Both the position numbers and the translations under genes were made by a program. The notes beneath the pieces are model-generated. The model was given only the letters and a program-made list of their open reading frames with translations, searched no databases and was not told the origin of the DNA. Of a stretch of 64,000 nt of DNA, positions 11,501 through 25,300 are shown piece after piece (the stretch's first letter is position 1; each line of letters starts with the position of its first letter). Origin of the DNA: Haliclystus octoradiatus (taxonomy: Eukaryota; Cnidaria; Staurozoa; Stauromedusae; Haliclystidae). Where the stretch lies: positions 22,704,349 through 22,768,348 of the forward strand of contig OU744451.1 in NCBI GenBank assembly GCA_916610825.1, read 5' to 3'.

Positions 11501-14500
11501 AAATACTATTTTAGACATTGCAAGAGTGACCACTATAGACAGGTATCCGCTGTATAGAGGTGGCTGTTATAACAGGTTTGACTGTATTTATATCTTTTAG
11601 GCGCCGGGGGTTTGCATTAGCCGATATAAGTCAATCAGAATTCCATGTAAAGAAATTATCAAGAAGTTACAAATGGGATCCAACTGCTGTAGAATGGAAT
11701 CCACATCAAACAACAGAAGAATCGTTTGTTGCTGCTGTAAGTTCCTAGTAAAATATTTATTATGAAATTGTTGAGTTATTTCTCGAATTGTGATTGGTTA
11801 AGAAGCGTTTTTGATTTAGCTATATATGTTGATTTTGAGTTCTACAGATTAGCTTTTATGGAAATGCTATGATTCGAATAACATTGAACATTGAATAACA
11901 TACTTGAAAAAATCTTCAAGGACTTCAAGGACAAATTAAATTGTATAAATAATGGAAGTATTTATTATCATTAATGCGAATTGAAACATAGAATTACAGG
12001 CTGTAATTTCTTACCATTTTAGTTGCTGTAAGACACACAAAAAGTGAAAAACTTGTTGACAGCGGCAACTCATGATTTATAACTCTTTACTTGTGTCTCA
12101 CAAGTCACAAGCACCGCTCATGTTAATAAAGTGCTGTACAGCCCTCTTATCTGTTCCATATCGCATAAGTAGGCTATGTTGAAATCTGTGCATAGCCTTG
12201 ACTCGCTATAAGACTTGGTTGATATATAGAGGTGGATTTTATAAGGAGTGACTTTACTGCGGATGTTATCACCTTTCCAAAGGAACCTGTGCTACTCTTC
12301 TTTTCTAAACATCTTGGGTATGATTGAATTATCTAGTTCAAGGGATTTGATCATTCATGACAGATTGCCATTGGTTTCAAGGCACAGGTTCAGAGGGTGA
12401 TGTCAGTGCCAATCATACTAGTAGCCTGCATCCTCAACAATACCTCTGTTGTTTTTAGGAGAAATATTTAGAATCTATAATATGGGGAGTGAAAAACAAA
12501 ATGATTGGTTATTATTTTATTTGCATTGTTAAAAATGTGATGATTATAATAATATTACATTTACAGTCATTTGTGACTGAAAGTCACCCCTTGAGCACAA
12601 GTTCCTGTTTATTAGGGGATATTGACAAATTTACATGCAAATTATGCTACAAACGATTAACATGTGTTCACTGACGTGGAATCGAAGCCCAGCCTCCTGC
12701 TCAGAGTACTGGCTGACACTCTACCACTGAGCTAACAGTGCACAAACGTATTATATTAGCTTTAAAGAATTAAAGAACAAATATGCGAAGAAGGAAGAGA
12801 GAAATCAATTTTTTTGATAAATTACTCAAAATTTGGGTTCTGATGAATTACTAATTACAGGGGGTAAGGGACCAGACTGAAAATGAACAAAATGATTTCT
12901 TCTTCAGATTAGTCAGAAGGTTGAACATTGGAAGGTAATCAATGGTTCTTTCACGCTTGATGCAACTCTGAAGGGACACACAAGGGGTATAAGGTACGTT
13001 CAGATTGGTTTTAAATTAAATTAGTAGACCGATAAAGGATTAGCCTTTTAGCCCCTAATTGGTAATTATATATAGTAATGAATTACCCACATTGCTGGGT
13101 TCATATTGGGTCGAGTTGGATTGGGGAGATCTACTGGGGGATCCCTTGCCAACAATAGCAATTATGAATCAAAGTCGAAGTGACTGCAAAATGAAAATGT
13201 ACATTTTTTTAATACAAAAATATCAAATAAATATCAATAGTAAAACAGAAATAATAAATTAAATTAAAGCATAGACCAAAACAAAGTGATTCGAATGACA
13301 CTACTCCCAAACATTTTGATGAAGAATTTAGAGAGTTATTAGCTTACATATGCTGGGCCTATCAGATTAGTAACTGAACAAACTAAAGTTGTAATCCTGT
13401 TTTGATTATACAGCGAAACCTGTATATAACAGCCAGCTACTAGAGGTAGATAAATTGACCACTATAGAAAAGTGGCCTTTATATACAGGTTTGATTCAAT
13501 AGAAAATACTATTTTAGACATTGCAATGCAATAATGACCACTATAGACAGGTGACCGCTGTATAGAGGTGACTGTTATAACATGTTTAACTGTATTCATT
13601 TCTGTCTCTATGTTACAGTATGTTGTACATGTATTTTATTTTTAGCGATTTGAATTGGAATTGTCATGATCCTAATTTTTTACTCACATGTTCAATGGAT
13701 ACATATCTTTATTTATGGGATTTAAGGTAAACAGAGTGAAAGCTGTATAGTGTAACACAGTGGAATTGCAAGGGTGCAGCCAAAATCATGATACAAAACT
13801 AGAGTGAAGTGCTTGAGTTTGGTTAGACACTCAGTTCTGAAGAATGGGGGATATTAACAGTAGTGATATTGGCCTACACCAGAGCCATTGATGTGATCGA
13901 TGGCTCTTGTGTACAACCCCTTGCAAAAAATTATTTGAGTTCATGAACTGTTCATGAACTCTACAAACTTTCTTGAACTGTTCATGAACTTTACAAACTT
14001 TCTTGAACTGTTCATGAGCTTTACAAACTTTCTTGAACTATTCATGACTGTTACATACTTTCTTGAACTGTTCATGAACTCTACAAACTTTCTTGAACTG
14101 TTCATGAGCTTTACAAACTTTCTTGAACTGTTCATGAACTTTACAAACTTCCTTGAACTGTTCATGAACTTTAAAAACTTTCTTGAACTGTTCATGAACT
14201 TTACAAACTTTTTTGAACTGTTCACAAACTTTACAAACTTTCTTGTACTGTTCATGAACTTTACAAACTTTCTTGAACTGTTCATGAACTTTACAAACTT
14301 TCTTGAACTGTTCATGAACTTTACAAACTTTCTTGAACTGTTCATGAACTGTTTACGTACCTCTTATAAACTGTGTTCACAATCAGTTCATAAACGTTGA
14401 ATGGCCTAATTTTTGTGAACTTTTTTCATGAACTGTGGACTGTATAAAAGTTAACAAACCAAGGCGTGGTTCTCTATAAAATGCCTGGTGTAAACAGGTG

Positions 14501-17500
14501 ATCTATATAGACAGGTCTTTTCTCTGACATTTCATGCCTTGAGCATTATCTAGTAAGCAAACATGCCACCAAAACATTTTTAACACATATTCTTGTAGCT
14601 GATGGTTAATAAGGAAAATTGATAACAATGAACTTCTTATTTGCTTGAAATTAGTACAAAAACAAGATTGATTAAAATATGCATGAGATACAAGAACTTT
14701 CTCCAGAAAAAATTATGTTTTTTTATTTATAATATCGTTACAGTATTATCATCATTATTTAACCCACAGAGAGAGTAGAAGACCATCGCTAGTGTTCACC
14801 GCAGTTGGTAAGTGTACTAAAAATTACATTGTTTACTTCTGCTGCAGTTACTACAAGATCTCTGTCATAGTTGTTTTAATAAGCAATAGGCACACAGTTT
14901 CCTATGTGCTATTGATATTTGGCTCACAGGTGGCACATAAGGAGAAAGCGAGAAGGCAATGTGAGTGCTTTTTGCCTTCAAGTTTTCTCCTTAGGTGACT
15001 CGAGTACACTCTTAATCGTGCAGACACTCTGCCACTTGGCCACCAATGCACAAAGATCTTTAAATATAAACTCTGCCTTATTTTTGCATCTTTTTTTCTC
15101 AAAGGTTTTTGTTATAATTCAAGTTTGTTTGCAATTTGTGTTTAAACGTTTTGAAGGGAAAAAATAATTGGATGTTATTTTTAGCATTACTTATTAAATT
15201 AATTTTACTTATTTTATTATATGTGTTTCCAGCTGGATCATCTCAAATAAAATGGAATAAACTGCAAGGAAATATATTTGCAAGTGCACATGACGGTGAT
15301 ATAAGAATTTGGGATTCTAGGGTAAGACACTGTGCATACACCCTTATGGTATTTTGTACAAACTGAAAGTAGCCCCTGCAAAAATCAGTTCAGGAGTTCA
15401 TGAACAGTTCATGAACGTTAAATGGTCCCAATTTTCATGAACTGTTCATGAACTTTTTATCAACTATTCAGGAAGGTTCATGAACTGGTCATGAATAGTT
15501 CAAAAACAGTTCATGAACAGTTCAGGAAAATCGAGACGACACGCTATGATATTTACAAACTAAAAGTGACCCAAGGCTGCAAAAACAGTTCAGGAGTTGA
15601 TGAACGTTACATGGCCCCAATTGTCATGAACTGTTCATGAACTGTTCATGAACAGTTCAGGAAAATCGAGACAGACACGCTATGATATTTACAAACTGAA
15701 AATGACCCAGGGCTGCAAAAACAGTTTAGGAGTTCATGAACAGTTCATGAACAGTTCATGAACGTTACATGGCCTCAATTGTTGTGAACTGTTCATGAAC
15801 TCCTGAACTGTTTTTCGCACAGGAAAATGTATCTGATAAACAACATGATCATGATTATTGGTTCTCTGTTTATGAATGTTAAATGGCTCATTTTTCATGA
15901 ACTGTTCATGAACTGAACAATTTATTTTTGATAACTGCATACTTGGATATTAATGCAGTTAAAACCGTTGGCAATTTAGAATTGTATTCAAGCGGGTTAC
16001 ACTGCATAACAACATAGGGTTTGTCTTGTAGATGGTTTTGTTTATATTTTACAGAAAGGAAACAGTCCATTGGTGTATATTACTGGTCATTTGTCAAAGA
16101 TTCATGGGATTGATTGGTCCCCATCTGATGAAAACTGCCTTGTAACTGCAAGTAGTGATGAAACTGTCAAGGTAGGCATCATGCTATCAAATTAAGTGAC
16201 ATCATATCTCTTATCCTTGAAAAACACTCGTGAAGTTTGCGATTGGGAAGTGTAGATATTGATTTTCCTATATCTTGAGATCACTACAGTGAAACCTGTA
16301 TATAATGGCCAGCTACGAGAGGTAGAGAAACTGACCACTATAGACAGGTAGCCTTATATACAGGTTTGATTCAATAGAAAATACTATTTTAGACATTGCA
16401 AGAGTGACCACTATAGACAGGTGGCCGCTGTATAGAGGTGACCGTTATAAAAGGTTTGACTGTAGTTAATTGATGTCAAATCCCCTTAAATCCTTAGAAC
16501 GCCTGATATGTTAACAATAAGGAAGTGTTAAGTGTTAATATCGATTTCCCCGTAATCTAGAGAGAACCAGTTAATTAATATCACAGCTCCTGATCCCTGC
16601 TAAATATCTGAGAAGTTAACAATTGGGAAGACTAATATCGTTGGATAAAAGACTTTTCAGCAATGTTTATTATAGCCTACTTGCAGACTCACTGTCAAAA
16701 TGTAAACTTGGTAGAACAGTAGATGTTTATTAGAACACGTTGTTTCTATTTTATTCTTCAAGTTGATTTTAATTTTTTTTTCTAATGTACTTATTTTAGT
16801 TTTGGGATATCACAACTCCGAAGGGTGCCAAGAATACTATTCGATCTGGATCACCCGTGTGGCGTGCAAGATATACAGTGAGTTTCAGATAGATTGGCTG
16901 CAACAAATGAATTTGGTGATGTGCTCCTTATTGTACTGCTAATCATAGAAGTCACAAAAGGAAAATGTCAACATATGGGCTGTATATTGTTGAACCTTAG
17001 CGTAGTTTAAGACTCATTACTATTGACACATCAAAGCTATTTCAGATGACCTTTGCTTCTCGCATTGTCTCTGATAAAAGTGGGATCCTGGAATCATCCT
17101 AAATCCCAGAAGGCTAGAGCAAATTCAGAAGAAAACTGATAATTTTCTGATTTATAGGTCAAACCTCAACAAAAAATTCAGAAAAATATGTTAAAAATGT
17201 GCTAAGATTCCAACAGGATAAGCCATTTGTCAGACGCTGTTTTCGAAGGAGCACTATTGGTTGGCGTCAAGATGACACACACGCTGCAGATAATAATCAA
17301 TTAACCATTTGTTACCTCAGTGAAACAAACTATTGAAAAGCTATGTACAAGCTTACCTGATTTGTGGGAAATGATAAATTCTAGGACGAAAGTTCCCCTG
17401 AAAGTCATTCTATTACTCAAACTCTTTCCATTTTAGCCATTTGGTGATGGTATTGTTACTGCAGTTGTTCCTCAATTTGTTCGATCTCAAAATAGCATTA

Positions 17501-20500
17501 TGTTATGGAATACTTCTAACGTTAATAACCCAGTACATACATTTGCTGGCCATAGTGATGTCGTTCTTGAATTCCAATGGAGATCAAAAGAAATCGACGG
17601 TAAGCAGTAAAATATATATCTCCGATAATATTTTATAAAATACTAGTGAAGTAAACCCGCTCTGCTGGATGAAGTTTGAAAATAAAAAAAATAGAAAACT
17701 GAATTGCTAGAAGTTAGCTCAAATGATAAATAAACAATAGAACTGACGATCAGTCGGGTGTGAAAGATATTGCGTGAGGAACATGAGAATGTAATTCGTT
17801 CTTTCTATGGAGCCGCAAGAGAAATCCTACGAAAAAAATACGCTTCGGGTCGTCAATTGAAGGATTATAAAGATATGAACATAAAGCATGGCCTATGTTG
17901 CCGCAAACAATTATAAGATACCCCACATGTATGGATTTGATACGTTTACCATGAGATGCGTGAATCTCAAATACAATAGATACAAATAGACATACATCGA
18001 CGTTTATATAGTAGATGTGGTAGTCCGAAATCAATCATGTTTGCTACCCGAGGTTTCACGTCAAGACGATCATCAGCTAGCATGGTTAGATAACATGGTT
18101 ATGTCAAACTTTGAGTAGCAAACATGATTGACTGATTTATGAATATGTAGTTATATACAGTCAAACCTGTTATAACGGTCACCTCTATATAGTGGCCACC
18201 TGTCTATAGTGGTCACTCTTGCAATGTCTAAAATATTGTTTTCTATTGAATTAAACCTGTATATAAAGGCCACCTGTCTATAATGGTCAATTTATCTACC
18301 TCTCATAGCTGGCTGTTATATACAGGTTTCACTGTATTATTTAAAGCGCTGTTGTATATCATTGAGCCTATGTTCAATCAGTAAGACAACTTACACGACA
18401 TTATATATCTCCGATATTAAGAAATTTTTATTCTTGTGTTTTTGTTCAGAACCACAATTCAGACCCCATTTATCGTTCATAAACTAATTTATAACAGAAC
18501 CCCCCCCCATGAACTGTTTATAACATGTTCATAAACTGTTCATGAACTGAACAATTCCTTTTGCAAGGGTATTCCTCTACTAAGAAAGAGAGTTATTTGT
18601 CACTATACAGTCTTATTAATACATCGATATCTCTGTCATTTCTTATCAGATCGACTTCAAGCTTTGACCTATTAATATTTTAACTAGTTCACATCAAAAT
18701 GAGCAGAATGTGCTGATAATTTTGTTTTCTTCTTTAATATACTTTTTGTTTTATGATAGGTGATATTGAACATCAACTTGTTACATGGTCAAAAGATCAA
18801 TATTTAAAACTGTGGGCTCTCAATCACAAAATACTCAAGGTACAGTATTACAATAATGATAGTACAGCGATATTGTCGTGAGGCAATTACATGCAGTGAC
18901 GATATCCCAATTTTCGAAAGTCTATGGCATCATCAAATACGAGAAAAATGCAACAATAGAATAATGCTTCATTTGAATATAATCTGTCACCAACCGTTGT
19001 GCAGTGGTTATTGTATATGAACCGTCACAGATAGTTCATGATCAGTTCATGAAAATTTGGGACCATTTAATGTTCATGAACTATTCATGAACTCCTGAAC
19101 TGTTTTTTTGCAGAGTTGATTTTAATTTATTTTTAATATTTCAATATATATATATACTATACATATACATATATAGTATACATATTCGATACATATACTA
19201 TAAGATACTATATAATTTAAATAAATTCAATTTTCTTGCTTGAAAAATTAACCTGTGACTTATACTCGCGTGCCATTTATACGCGCTGGATTACGGTACT
19301 CTGAAAGATAATTATTTGTAATTTTGTATATTGAAATTTTCTGAATAGATGATGATTGTTCTGAATTATGTCTAAGTTTGAGATAATTGACATCATTTTT
19401 TTGCATTCCATAGGTAGTGATATCATGTCATAATGTTTGATAGATTGTATGGTGTCTGTATCTTTAATTAATTGTAACGTAATGCTAATTGGGATTGTTT
19501 TGTGAACACTATATTTAATCATAATGTAGCGCTATTTTTAGAATGCTGACATGGAGGCGGGATTAGCTCAGATGGCAGAGCAACCGAACTTCAAATCAGA
19601 TCATATCTGATCGACTGTGGTTCAAATCCCCCGAAGGTCAACTCAGCCTTGACTTTATCTGAAACATCAAGTGAGTACCATCTGAGGATGGCAGATGGAA
19701 TGGTCCAGAGGGAATTGTATTATGAGTAGCTGCGGCGCATCGTTGCGCATTGACAATCAAGACCTATCTGCCATGAAATCTGTTGAAATTGATGTGCAGT
19801 GTCGCGGCGCTGAGATCAACAAAGAGCGTTTAAAATCATTGCTCTCAGTGAAAAAAGCCACTCATCTAGAAGTAGAGGAGTGATACGGGTGCCTTCGGTA
19901 GGGCGACACCGTTAACATTACTACTTACTTGCATTAGATATTTTGCTTATATATGGAGTTTGATTGTGTCTTTATCTGTAAATTACGTCATTGCATTTAG
20001 ATAGCATTTTTAGAAATAGTTAGTAATCAAAGGAATAGAATAATCAATAGATGAAGTCGTATCAAGAAGTATAATTGTACAGATCAGATTGTCGCCTTGA
20101 AATTTCAAAGAAATTCAAGAAATCGTTGGGAAGAAAAACCGATTGAATTGTAATAAAGTAAAATGCACCAAATCGACTCTATCCAACGGTAGTTGTTTGT
20201 TGTTTGCCTGGTTCAGAACGATGATGACGATTTTATGATAATGAAGTCATTCAGTGTCGATACACAGTATGTATCATCTTATCTAATCATCTTATCTAAT
20301 CATCATAATACAATGAAGTAGCAGACTCTACGAACAGGAACTCTCTCAAGCTGCAATTGAAAAATTGTAAATCTTTTACATAACCTTTAATCTGTCACAT
20401 AATTTGATTAATTTAATATATCTGTAAATCAATATTTTAAAACCATTTAATTTTTTGAAATTCTTCTTCACTCACTATTCTATAAAACATGCCATGCCAT

Positions 20501-22305
20501 TTTTTTTCAACATTGTTTTAAAAGACTGTAGTAGAATGTGAGGATAAATAAATAAAATGATGATGATGATGATGATGATCTTTGATGTGAATTGATGTGA
20601 ATTGAAGCCAGCTCAAATCATAATTTAAAGATTGTTTTTGTTTGTGTTTAACAGGCATTTCATTGCACAAGAAGCTCGAGCAGCTCAAGTGATATATTTT
20701 CAATTGGAAGTACATCAAGAAAAAATAGTATGATTCAATCTCCTACATTTCCCCTAAGTCCTACGCTTTTATCCCCTCACCCAATTGCAGAAGACGTTTT
20801 AGATTTTGATAAATTAACTGAAATGCTTGGACCAAGGATGGTATCTAATGCAACGGCAATTGGTAAAGAAGAAGAATTATTTATAGAACAAAATCGTGTT
20901 GATCATAAGGAAAAAGATGAGAAACGTAAATTATCATTACACAAGAAGCTTGAACAAGAATTTGCTTTAATTAATGTTAACAATCCTATTTTGCATTTTA
21001 ATGAGGTGAGTTAAATTTGATGTTTCTATTATTATTTTGTTCATGAAATTATGTATAATATTTTGACCAAGCAATGTGACAATGTGACAATAAAAATTTT
21101 GGTCAGTATCTCTTACAAAATTAGTTCATGAACAGTTCATGAAGTAAAAACCTATTTGCGTAATCTTTCACCCCTGTGAAAACAGTTCATGAATTTTTAT
21201 GGCCTATTTTCTACGATATTTATCATGATTTGTTCAAGATAATAGAGTCAAAGTCGTCATAGCGACCACTCCTATTATTTCTATTGTTCTTATTCATCGA
21301 CCACTCTTTGCTAGCGACCATGATGATGATGATGATGATGACCATAATCGAAGGGTCCCTTGAGTGATCACTTACAAGGAGTTTGACTGTTCTCTAAAAT
21401 TGCAACATTTTTGAATTATTATGATTCCTTTTCAAGCAAAGTCATTTTAGACCCATTACAAGAAAACAATTTGGGAGTATGTGAACCAAAGCATGTCTCA
21501 TTCTTTGAGCTCAATGTGTTGGTTGTCTTTCTAAGTCTCACTCTCAATTTTTATAATTATTATTTATGTTTATGAACAGTTAATGAACCTTATGAAATAT
21601 TAACGAATCTTAACTTATGGAATACAGCAGTATTATATTGACAGTTAAACCTGTCATAACGGCCACCTCTATACAATGGCCACCTGTCTATAATGTCCAC
21701 TCTTGCATTGTCTAAATTACTATTTCCTATTGAATCAAACCTGTATATAAAGGCTACTGTCAATTTATCTACGTCTAGTAGCTGGCTGTTATATACAGGT
21801 TTCACTGTATTAACATTTTACAATTTCTATCAGTGTAATGCATCTTTCTTTACCTTCTAGCTGAATGCTGAAAAACGATATAGTTCAGTTTCAATAGCAA
21901 TGGGCCAATACAATGCTGATTTATTCATTTGTTTTCCATCTGCATATCCAGACCACATTCAACCGGTATTTAGATTCTCATCAGAATCAAATATTGATGG
22001 AGATCTGGAACAAATGTTGCTTAAGGTATATAAGAGCAAGTCTGCAGATGAGGGCAGTTTTCGCCGAGATCTCGGGTGCGCATCAGCAAATGCGTTGTTG
22101 ACGTTTGACCGTAAAATATATTAATATCGTTGAATCTCGGGTACGCCATTGCTATAATCTGCAGGCTGGTATTAAATATAACCAACAATACTTTCTTTAA
22201 GCGCACGAAGCGTGAGATAGATTACAGAAAGAAATTTGTAGTTGTTGACTCTCTAAGTATTCACTACTTTGTCATCCACCGACATTGAGCGTTATTTATT
22301 TCCTG

Positions 22306-22393
<88 letters not shown>

Positions 22394-25300
22394 GTACAAA
22401 ATATTAAAAAACGACAAATTTTCTGCTGTTTTCTTGGCTAAAATAGGCCAAATGAAAATTTCATTAGATATTACAGTTCATCTAATCCTCCGCGAAACAA
22501 GTCCACAAACGTTTATGAACTATTCATGAAAATTGAAGACTGTATTCCCAAACAATAGAAGAGGCAAAGCGACAGAAATACATTTCAACCACTTTTATGC
22601 ATGCTCTGAATTCAACCACTGTTATAGTTTTTCAACTGGGCTGCGAAAAGCAGTTCAGGAGTTCATGAACAATTCATTAACAGTTCATGAATGTTAAATG
22701 GCCCCAATTTTCATGAACTGTTCATCAACCCTCACAGACAGTGCATAAAAAGTTCATGAAAATTTTGGGCCATTTAACGTTCACGTACTGTTCATGAATT
22801 CCTGACCTGTTTTCTGTTTGGTCCATTGTAATTAATCCAGCAAATCAGGTACTTTTTGCTAGTACGATGTAACGCCGCCAATATCACAGTTTGCTTCATA
22901 TCACTAATTTTTGAAAAGCGGCTTCTATCAAACTCAACTTAAATTTACTTTGGTTAATATCATAACCCATTTATTGTCACGGTTTCGGGCTTTATCAAGA
23001 CAGCAATGTTAACGAGGTTGCAATGTATTGTATAACCATGACATACTTTGTGACTCTATTGTTGTTGTTATTGTAAATTTTTGTTGTCTTTAGTCTTTAA
23101 ATGATGTATCTCTGTCACATGTTCGTCATAACAGAACTTGTTTTGAACCTTGCCTGCGATCTTTGGTGCAAATCTTTGAAGATTCTATGGTTAGTAATAC
23201 AGAGACATATTTAGGCCCTTGGGCTCTTTAGATCTAATGTTCTGTAGTTGAATTCCTGTGATTGGTTCTATTTTGCCAAATATTATCGTCATCATCAGTT
23301 CGCAACAAAGCTTGTCCTAGTCCTTCCCTCAGCAATGCAGACGATGGTTGCTGGCCAGAATAATATGTAGGCCTACTATAGATTAGATAAAATAAATTTT
23401 ATGTTCTCGCTGCCATAGAAAGATAGTTTAAATAGTATTTTACAGCCAGCGAAATGAGATTTATTCGTAGGATCACAATTGTTTTCAAACATTATGAATA
23501 CAGTAATTTAAAATCACACCGCGAGACAGGGAAGTATAAAAATTAGAGGAAATAAATCGATTAAAAGACAAATATTTTAGCTCATGAATGATGCAACTTG
23601 AGATTGGAAGTCATAAATAACTCATTTATCAGAGAAAAATATGTTTTAATTTGGAAACAGAACTACTCAAAATGTGGCTTGAAATTTTGCGGTTTTCAAG
23701 CAACTGTTTTGATGCTTTGCGTTAGCCATTTATAAATGCCCATGGAAATATGTGAAGTATGTCAATGAAATGAGCAGTCTATGTAAGTCTATGGTTAAGT
23801 TGAGCATGTTAGCAGAATCATAGAGAAAAATAGATTAATTATTATACAAATTAGAACTTTAACAAAACATAACATGTAAAACGGTTTATCGATCCCTTTA
23901 CCAATTGCTTGAAAATGATATATCAAACTATCGCAAATAACTGTGTTTCTGATTTATCATTGATCTACATTATTAAGTATAACCAAAGTATTACTTTTTT
24001 ATTCAATTGCAGCTGAATCTCGATGCTCATCTTCCTTCTGATTTCCAAACAGTTTCTCGTTATTTACCTCAAATTAAGAATACATCATTTAGTAGCTATG
24101 AGGATCCTAGTATACCAATTCCACGTACAAGTGGAGCACGTTTTTGTGGTGTTGGTAAGTTTGTTTGTTTGTTTTGTATACCCTAATGTTGCTTCTTGTT
24201 GTGATGTTAGTAAGTTTGCTCGTAGTTTTTTTTTCTTTTGTATAATGTTTAATTTTGTTGTGATGTTGGTAATTTTGCTTGCCTGTTCGTTTTGTAAAAG
24301 TTTTGATTTTGTTGTGATCTTGGTAAGTTTGTTTGCTGGTTTTTTTTGTATAATGTTTGATTTTGTTGTGATGTTTGTAAGTTTGCTTGCTTGTTTGTTT
24401 TGTATAATGTTTGACTTGGTTGTGATTTTGATATGTTTGCTTTCTTGTTTGTTTTGTATAATGTTTGATTTTGTTGTGATGTTTGTAAGTTTGCTTGTTT
24501 GTTTGTTTTGTATATTGTTTGATTTTGTTGTGGTGTTTGTAAGTTTGCTTGCTTGTTTATTTTGTATATTGTTTAATTTGGTTGTGATGTTTGTAAGTTT
24601 GTTTGCTTGTTTGTTTAGTTTGTCTGTTTCTTTTATTGTGATAATTGTGAATTGAGTTGTTTGTTATTAAAGTTTGTGTGTTTTTGTTGTAAGTTTTGGT
24701 TTTATTGATTTGGATTATGATACTACTGTACTAAATTGGTTTGTTTGTGACTTTTCTCGGTTTTTGTTTTGTGGATTGCGACTTTTTAATTTCAATTTTT
24801 TATTATGCTGTTGCTAGATTAATTTGTTTTTGCTTATGTTGTTGGCAAGTTTGTCAATTTGCTACTTAATTGTGATATTGGTTAATAAGTTTTCTTTTGT
24901 TGTTTGTGAGTGTGCTGGTCGGTTTATTTGTTCTTGGTGTTGGTATATTTATTTCATTTTTAGTCCCCTGCAAAATATTGATTGAGTTCATGAACTGTTC
25001 CTAAAATGGTCAATGAATTCCTGAACTGTTCATGAACATCAACAGGCATGAGAGAGTTTTCCCAATCACGGGATTTCCTCCTTTTCTATCAACTCTAGAA
25101 CATTTCATGAACATTTTATAGGCCAGTTAACGTTCATGAACTGTTTCCACAAGGGATTTGTTTGTTTGTTTGATCATATGCAAACGTTATGATCCAGTAA
25201 ATACAGTTCCCTTGAATTTAAACTTTCGCATGGTCAGGGCATTTCGAATGCCCCATGGAAACATTAACTACTGCCCCTGCAAAAACAGTTTAGGAGTTCA

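Noticed and set aside
12670..12745. Functional tRNA gene
   Set aside because: A and B boxes are present, but the anticodon loop is far too long and several stem pairs fail; a SINE head or tRNA pseudogene is likelier.
13941..14400. Two overlapping open frames (134 and 148 codons) on opposite strands
   Set aside because: Both are read-throughs of the 30-bp minisatellite; no protein features beyond the repeat.
19695..19883. 62-codon hydrophilic frame in the SINE body
   Set aside because: The two other SINE copies differ by two bases in the middle, breaking the frame, so it is not conserved.
24023..24655. 210-residue hydrophobic open frame resembling a multi-pass membrane protein
   Set aside because: It starts inside WDR59 exon 15 in another frame and runs through a tandem repeat whose unit is stop-free. 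Repetition explains the open frame.
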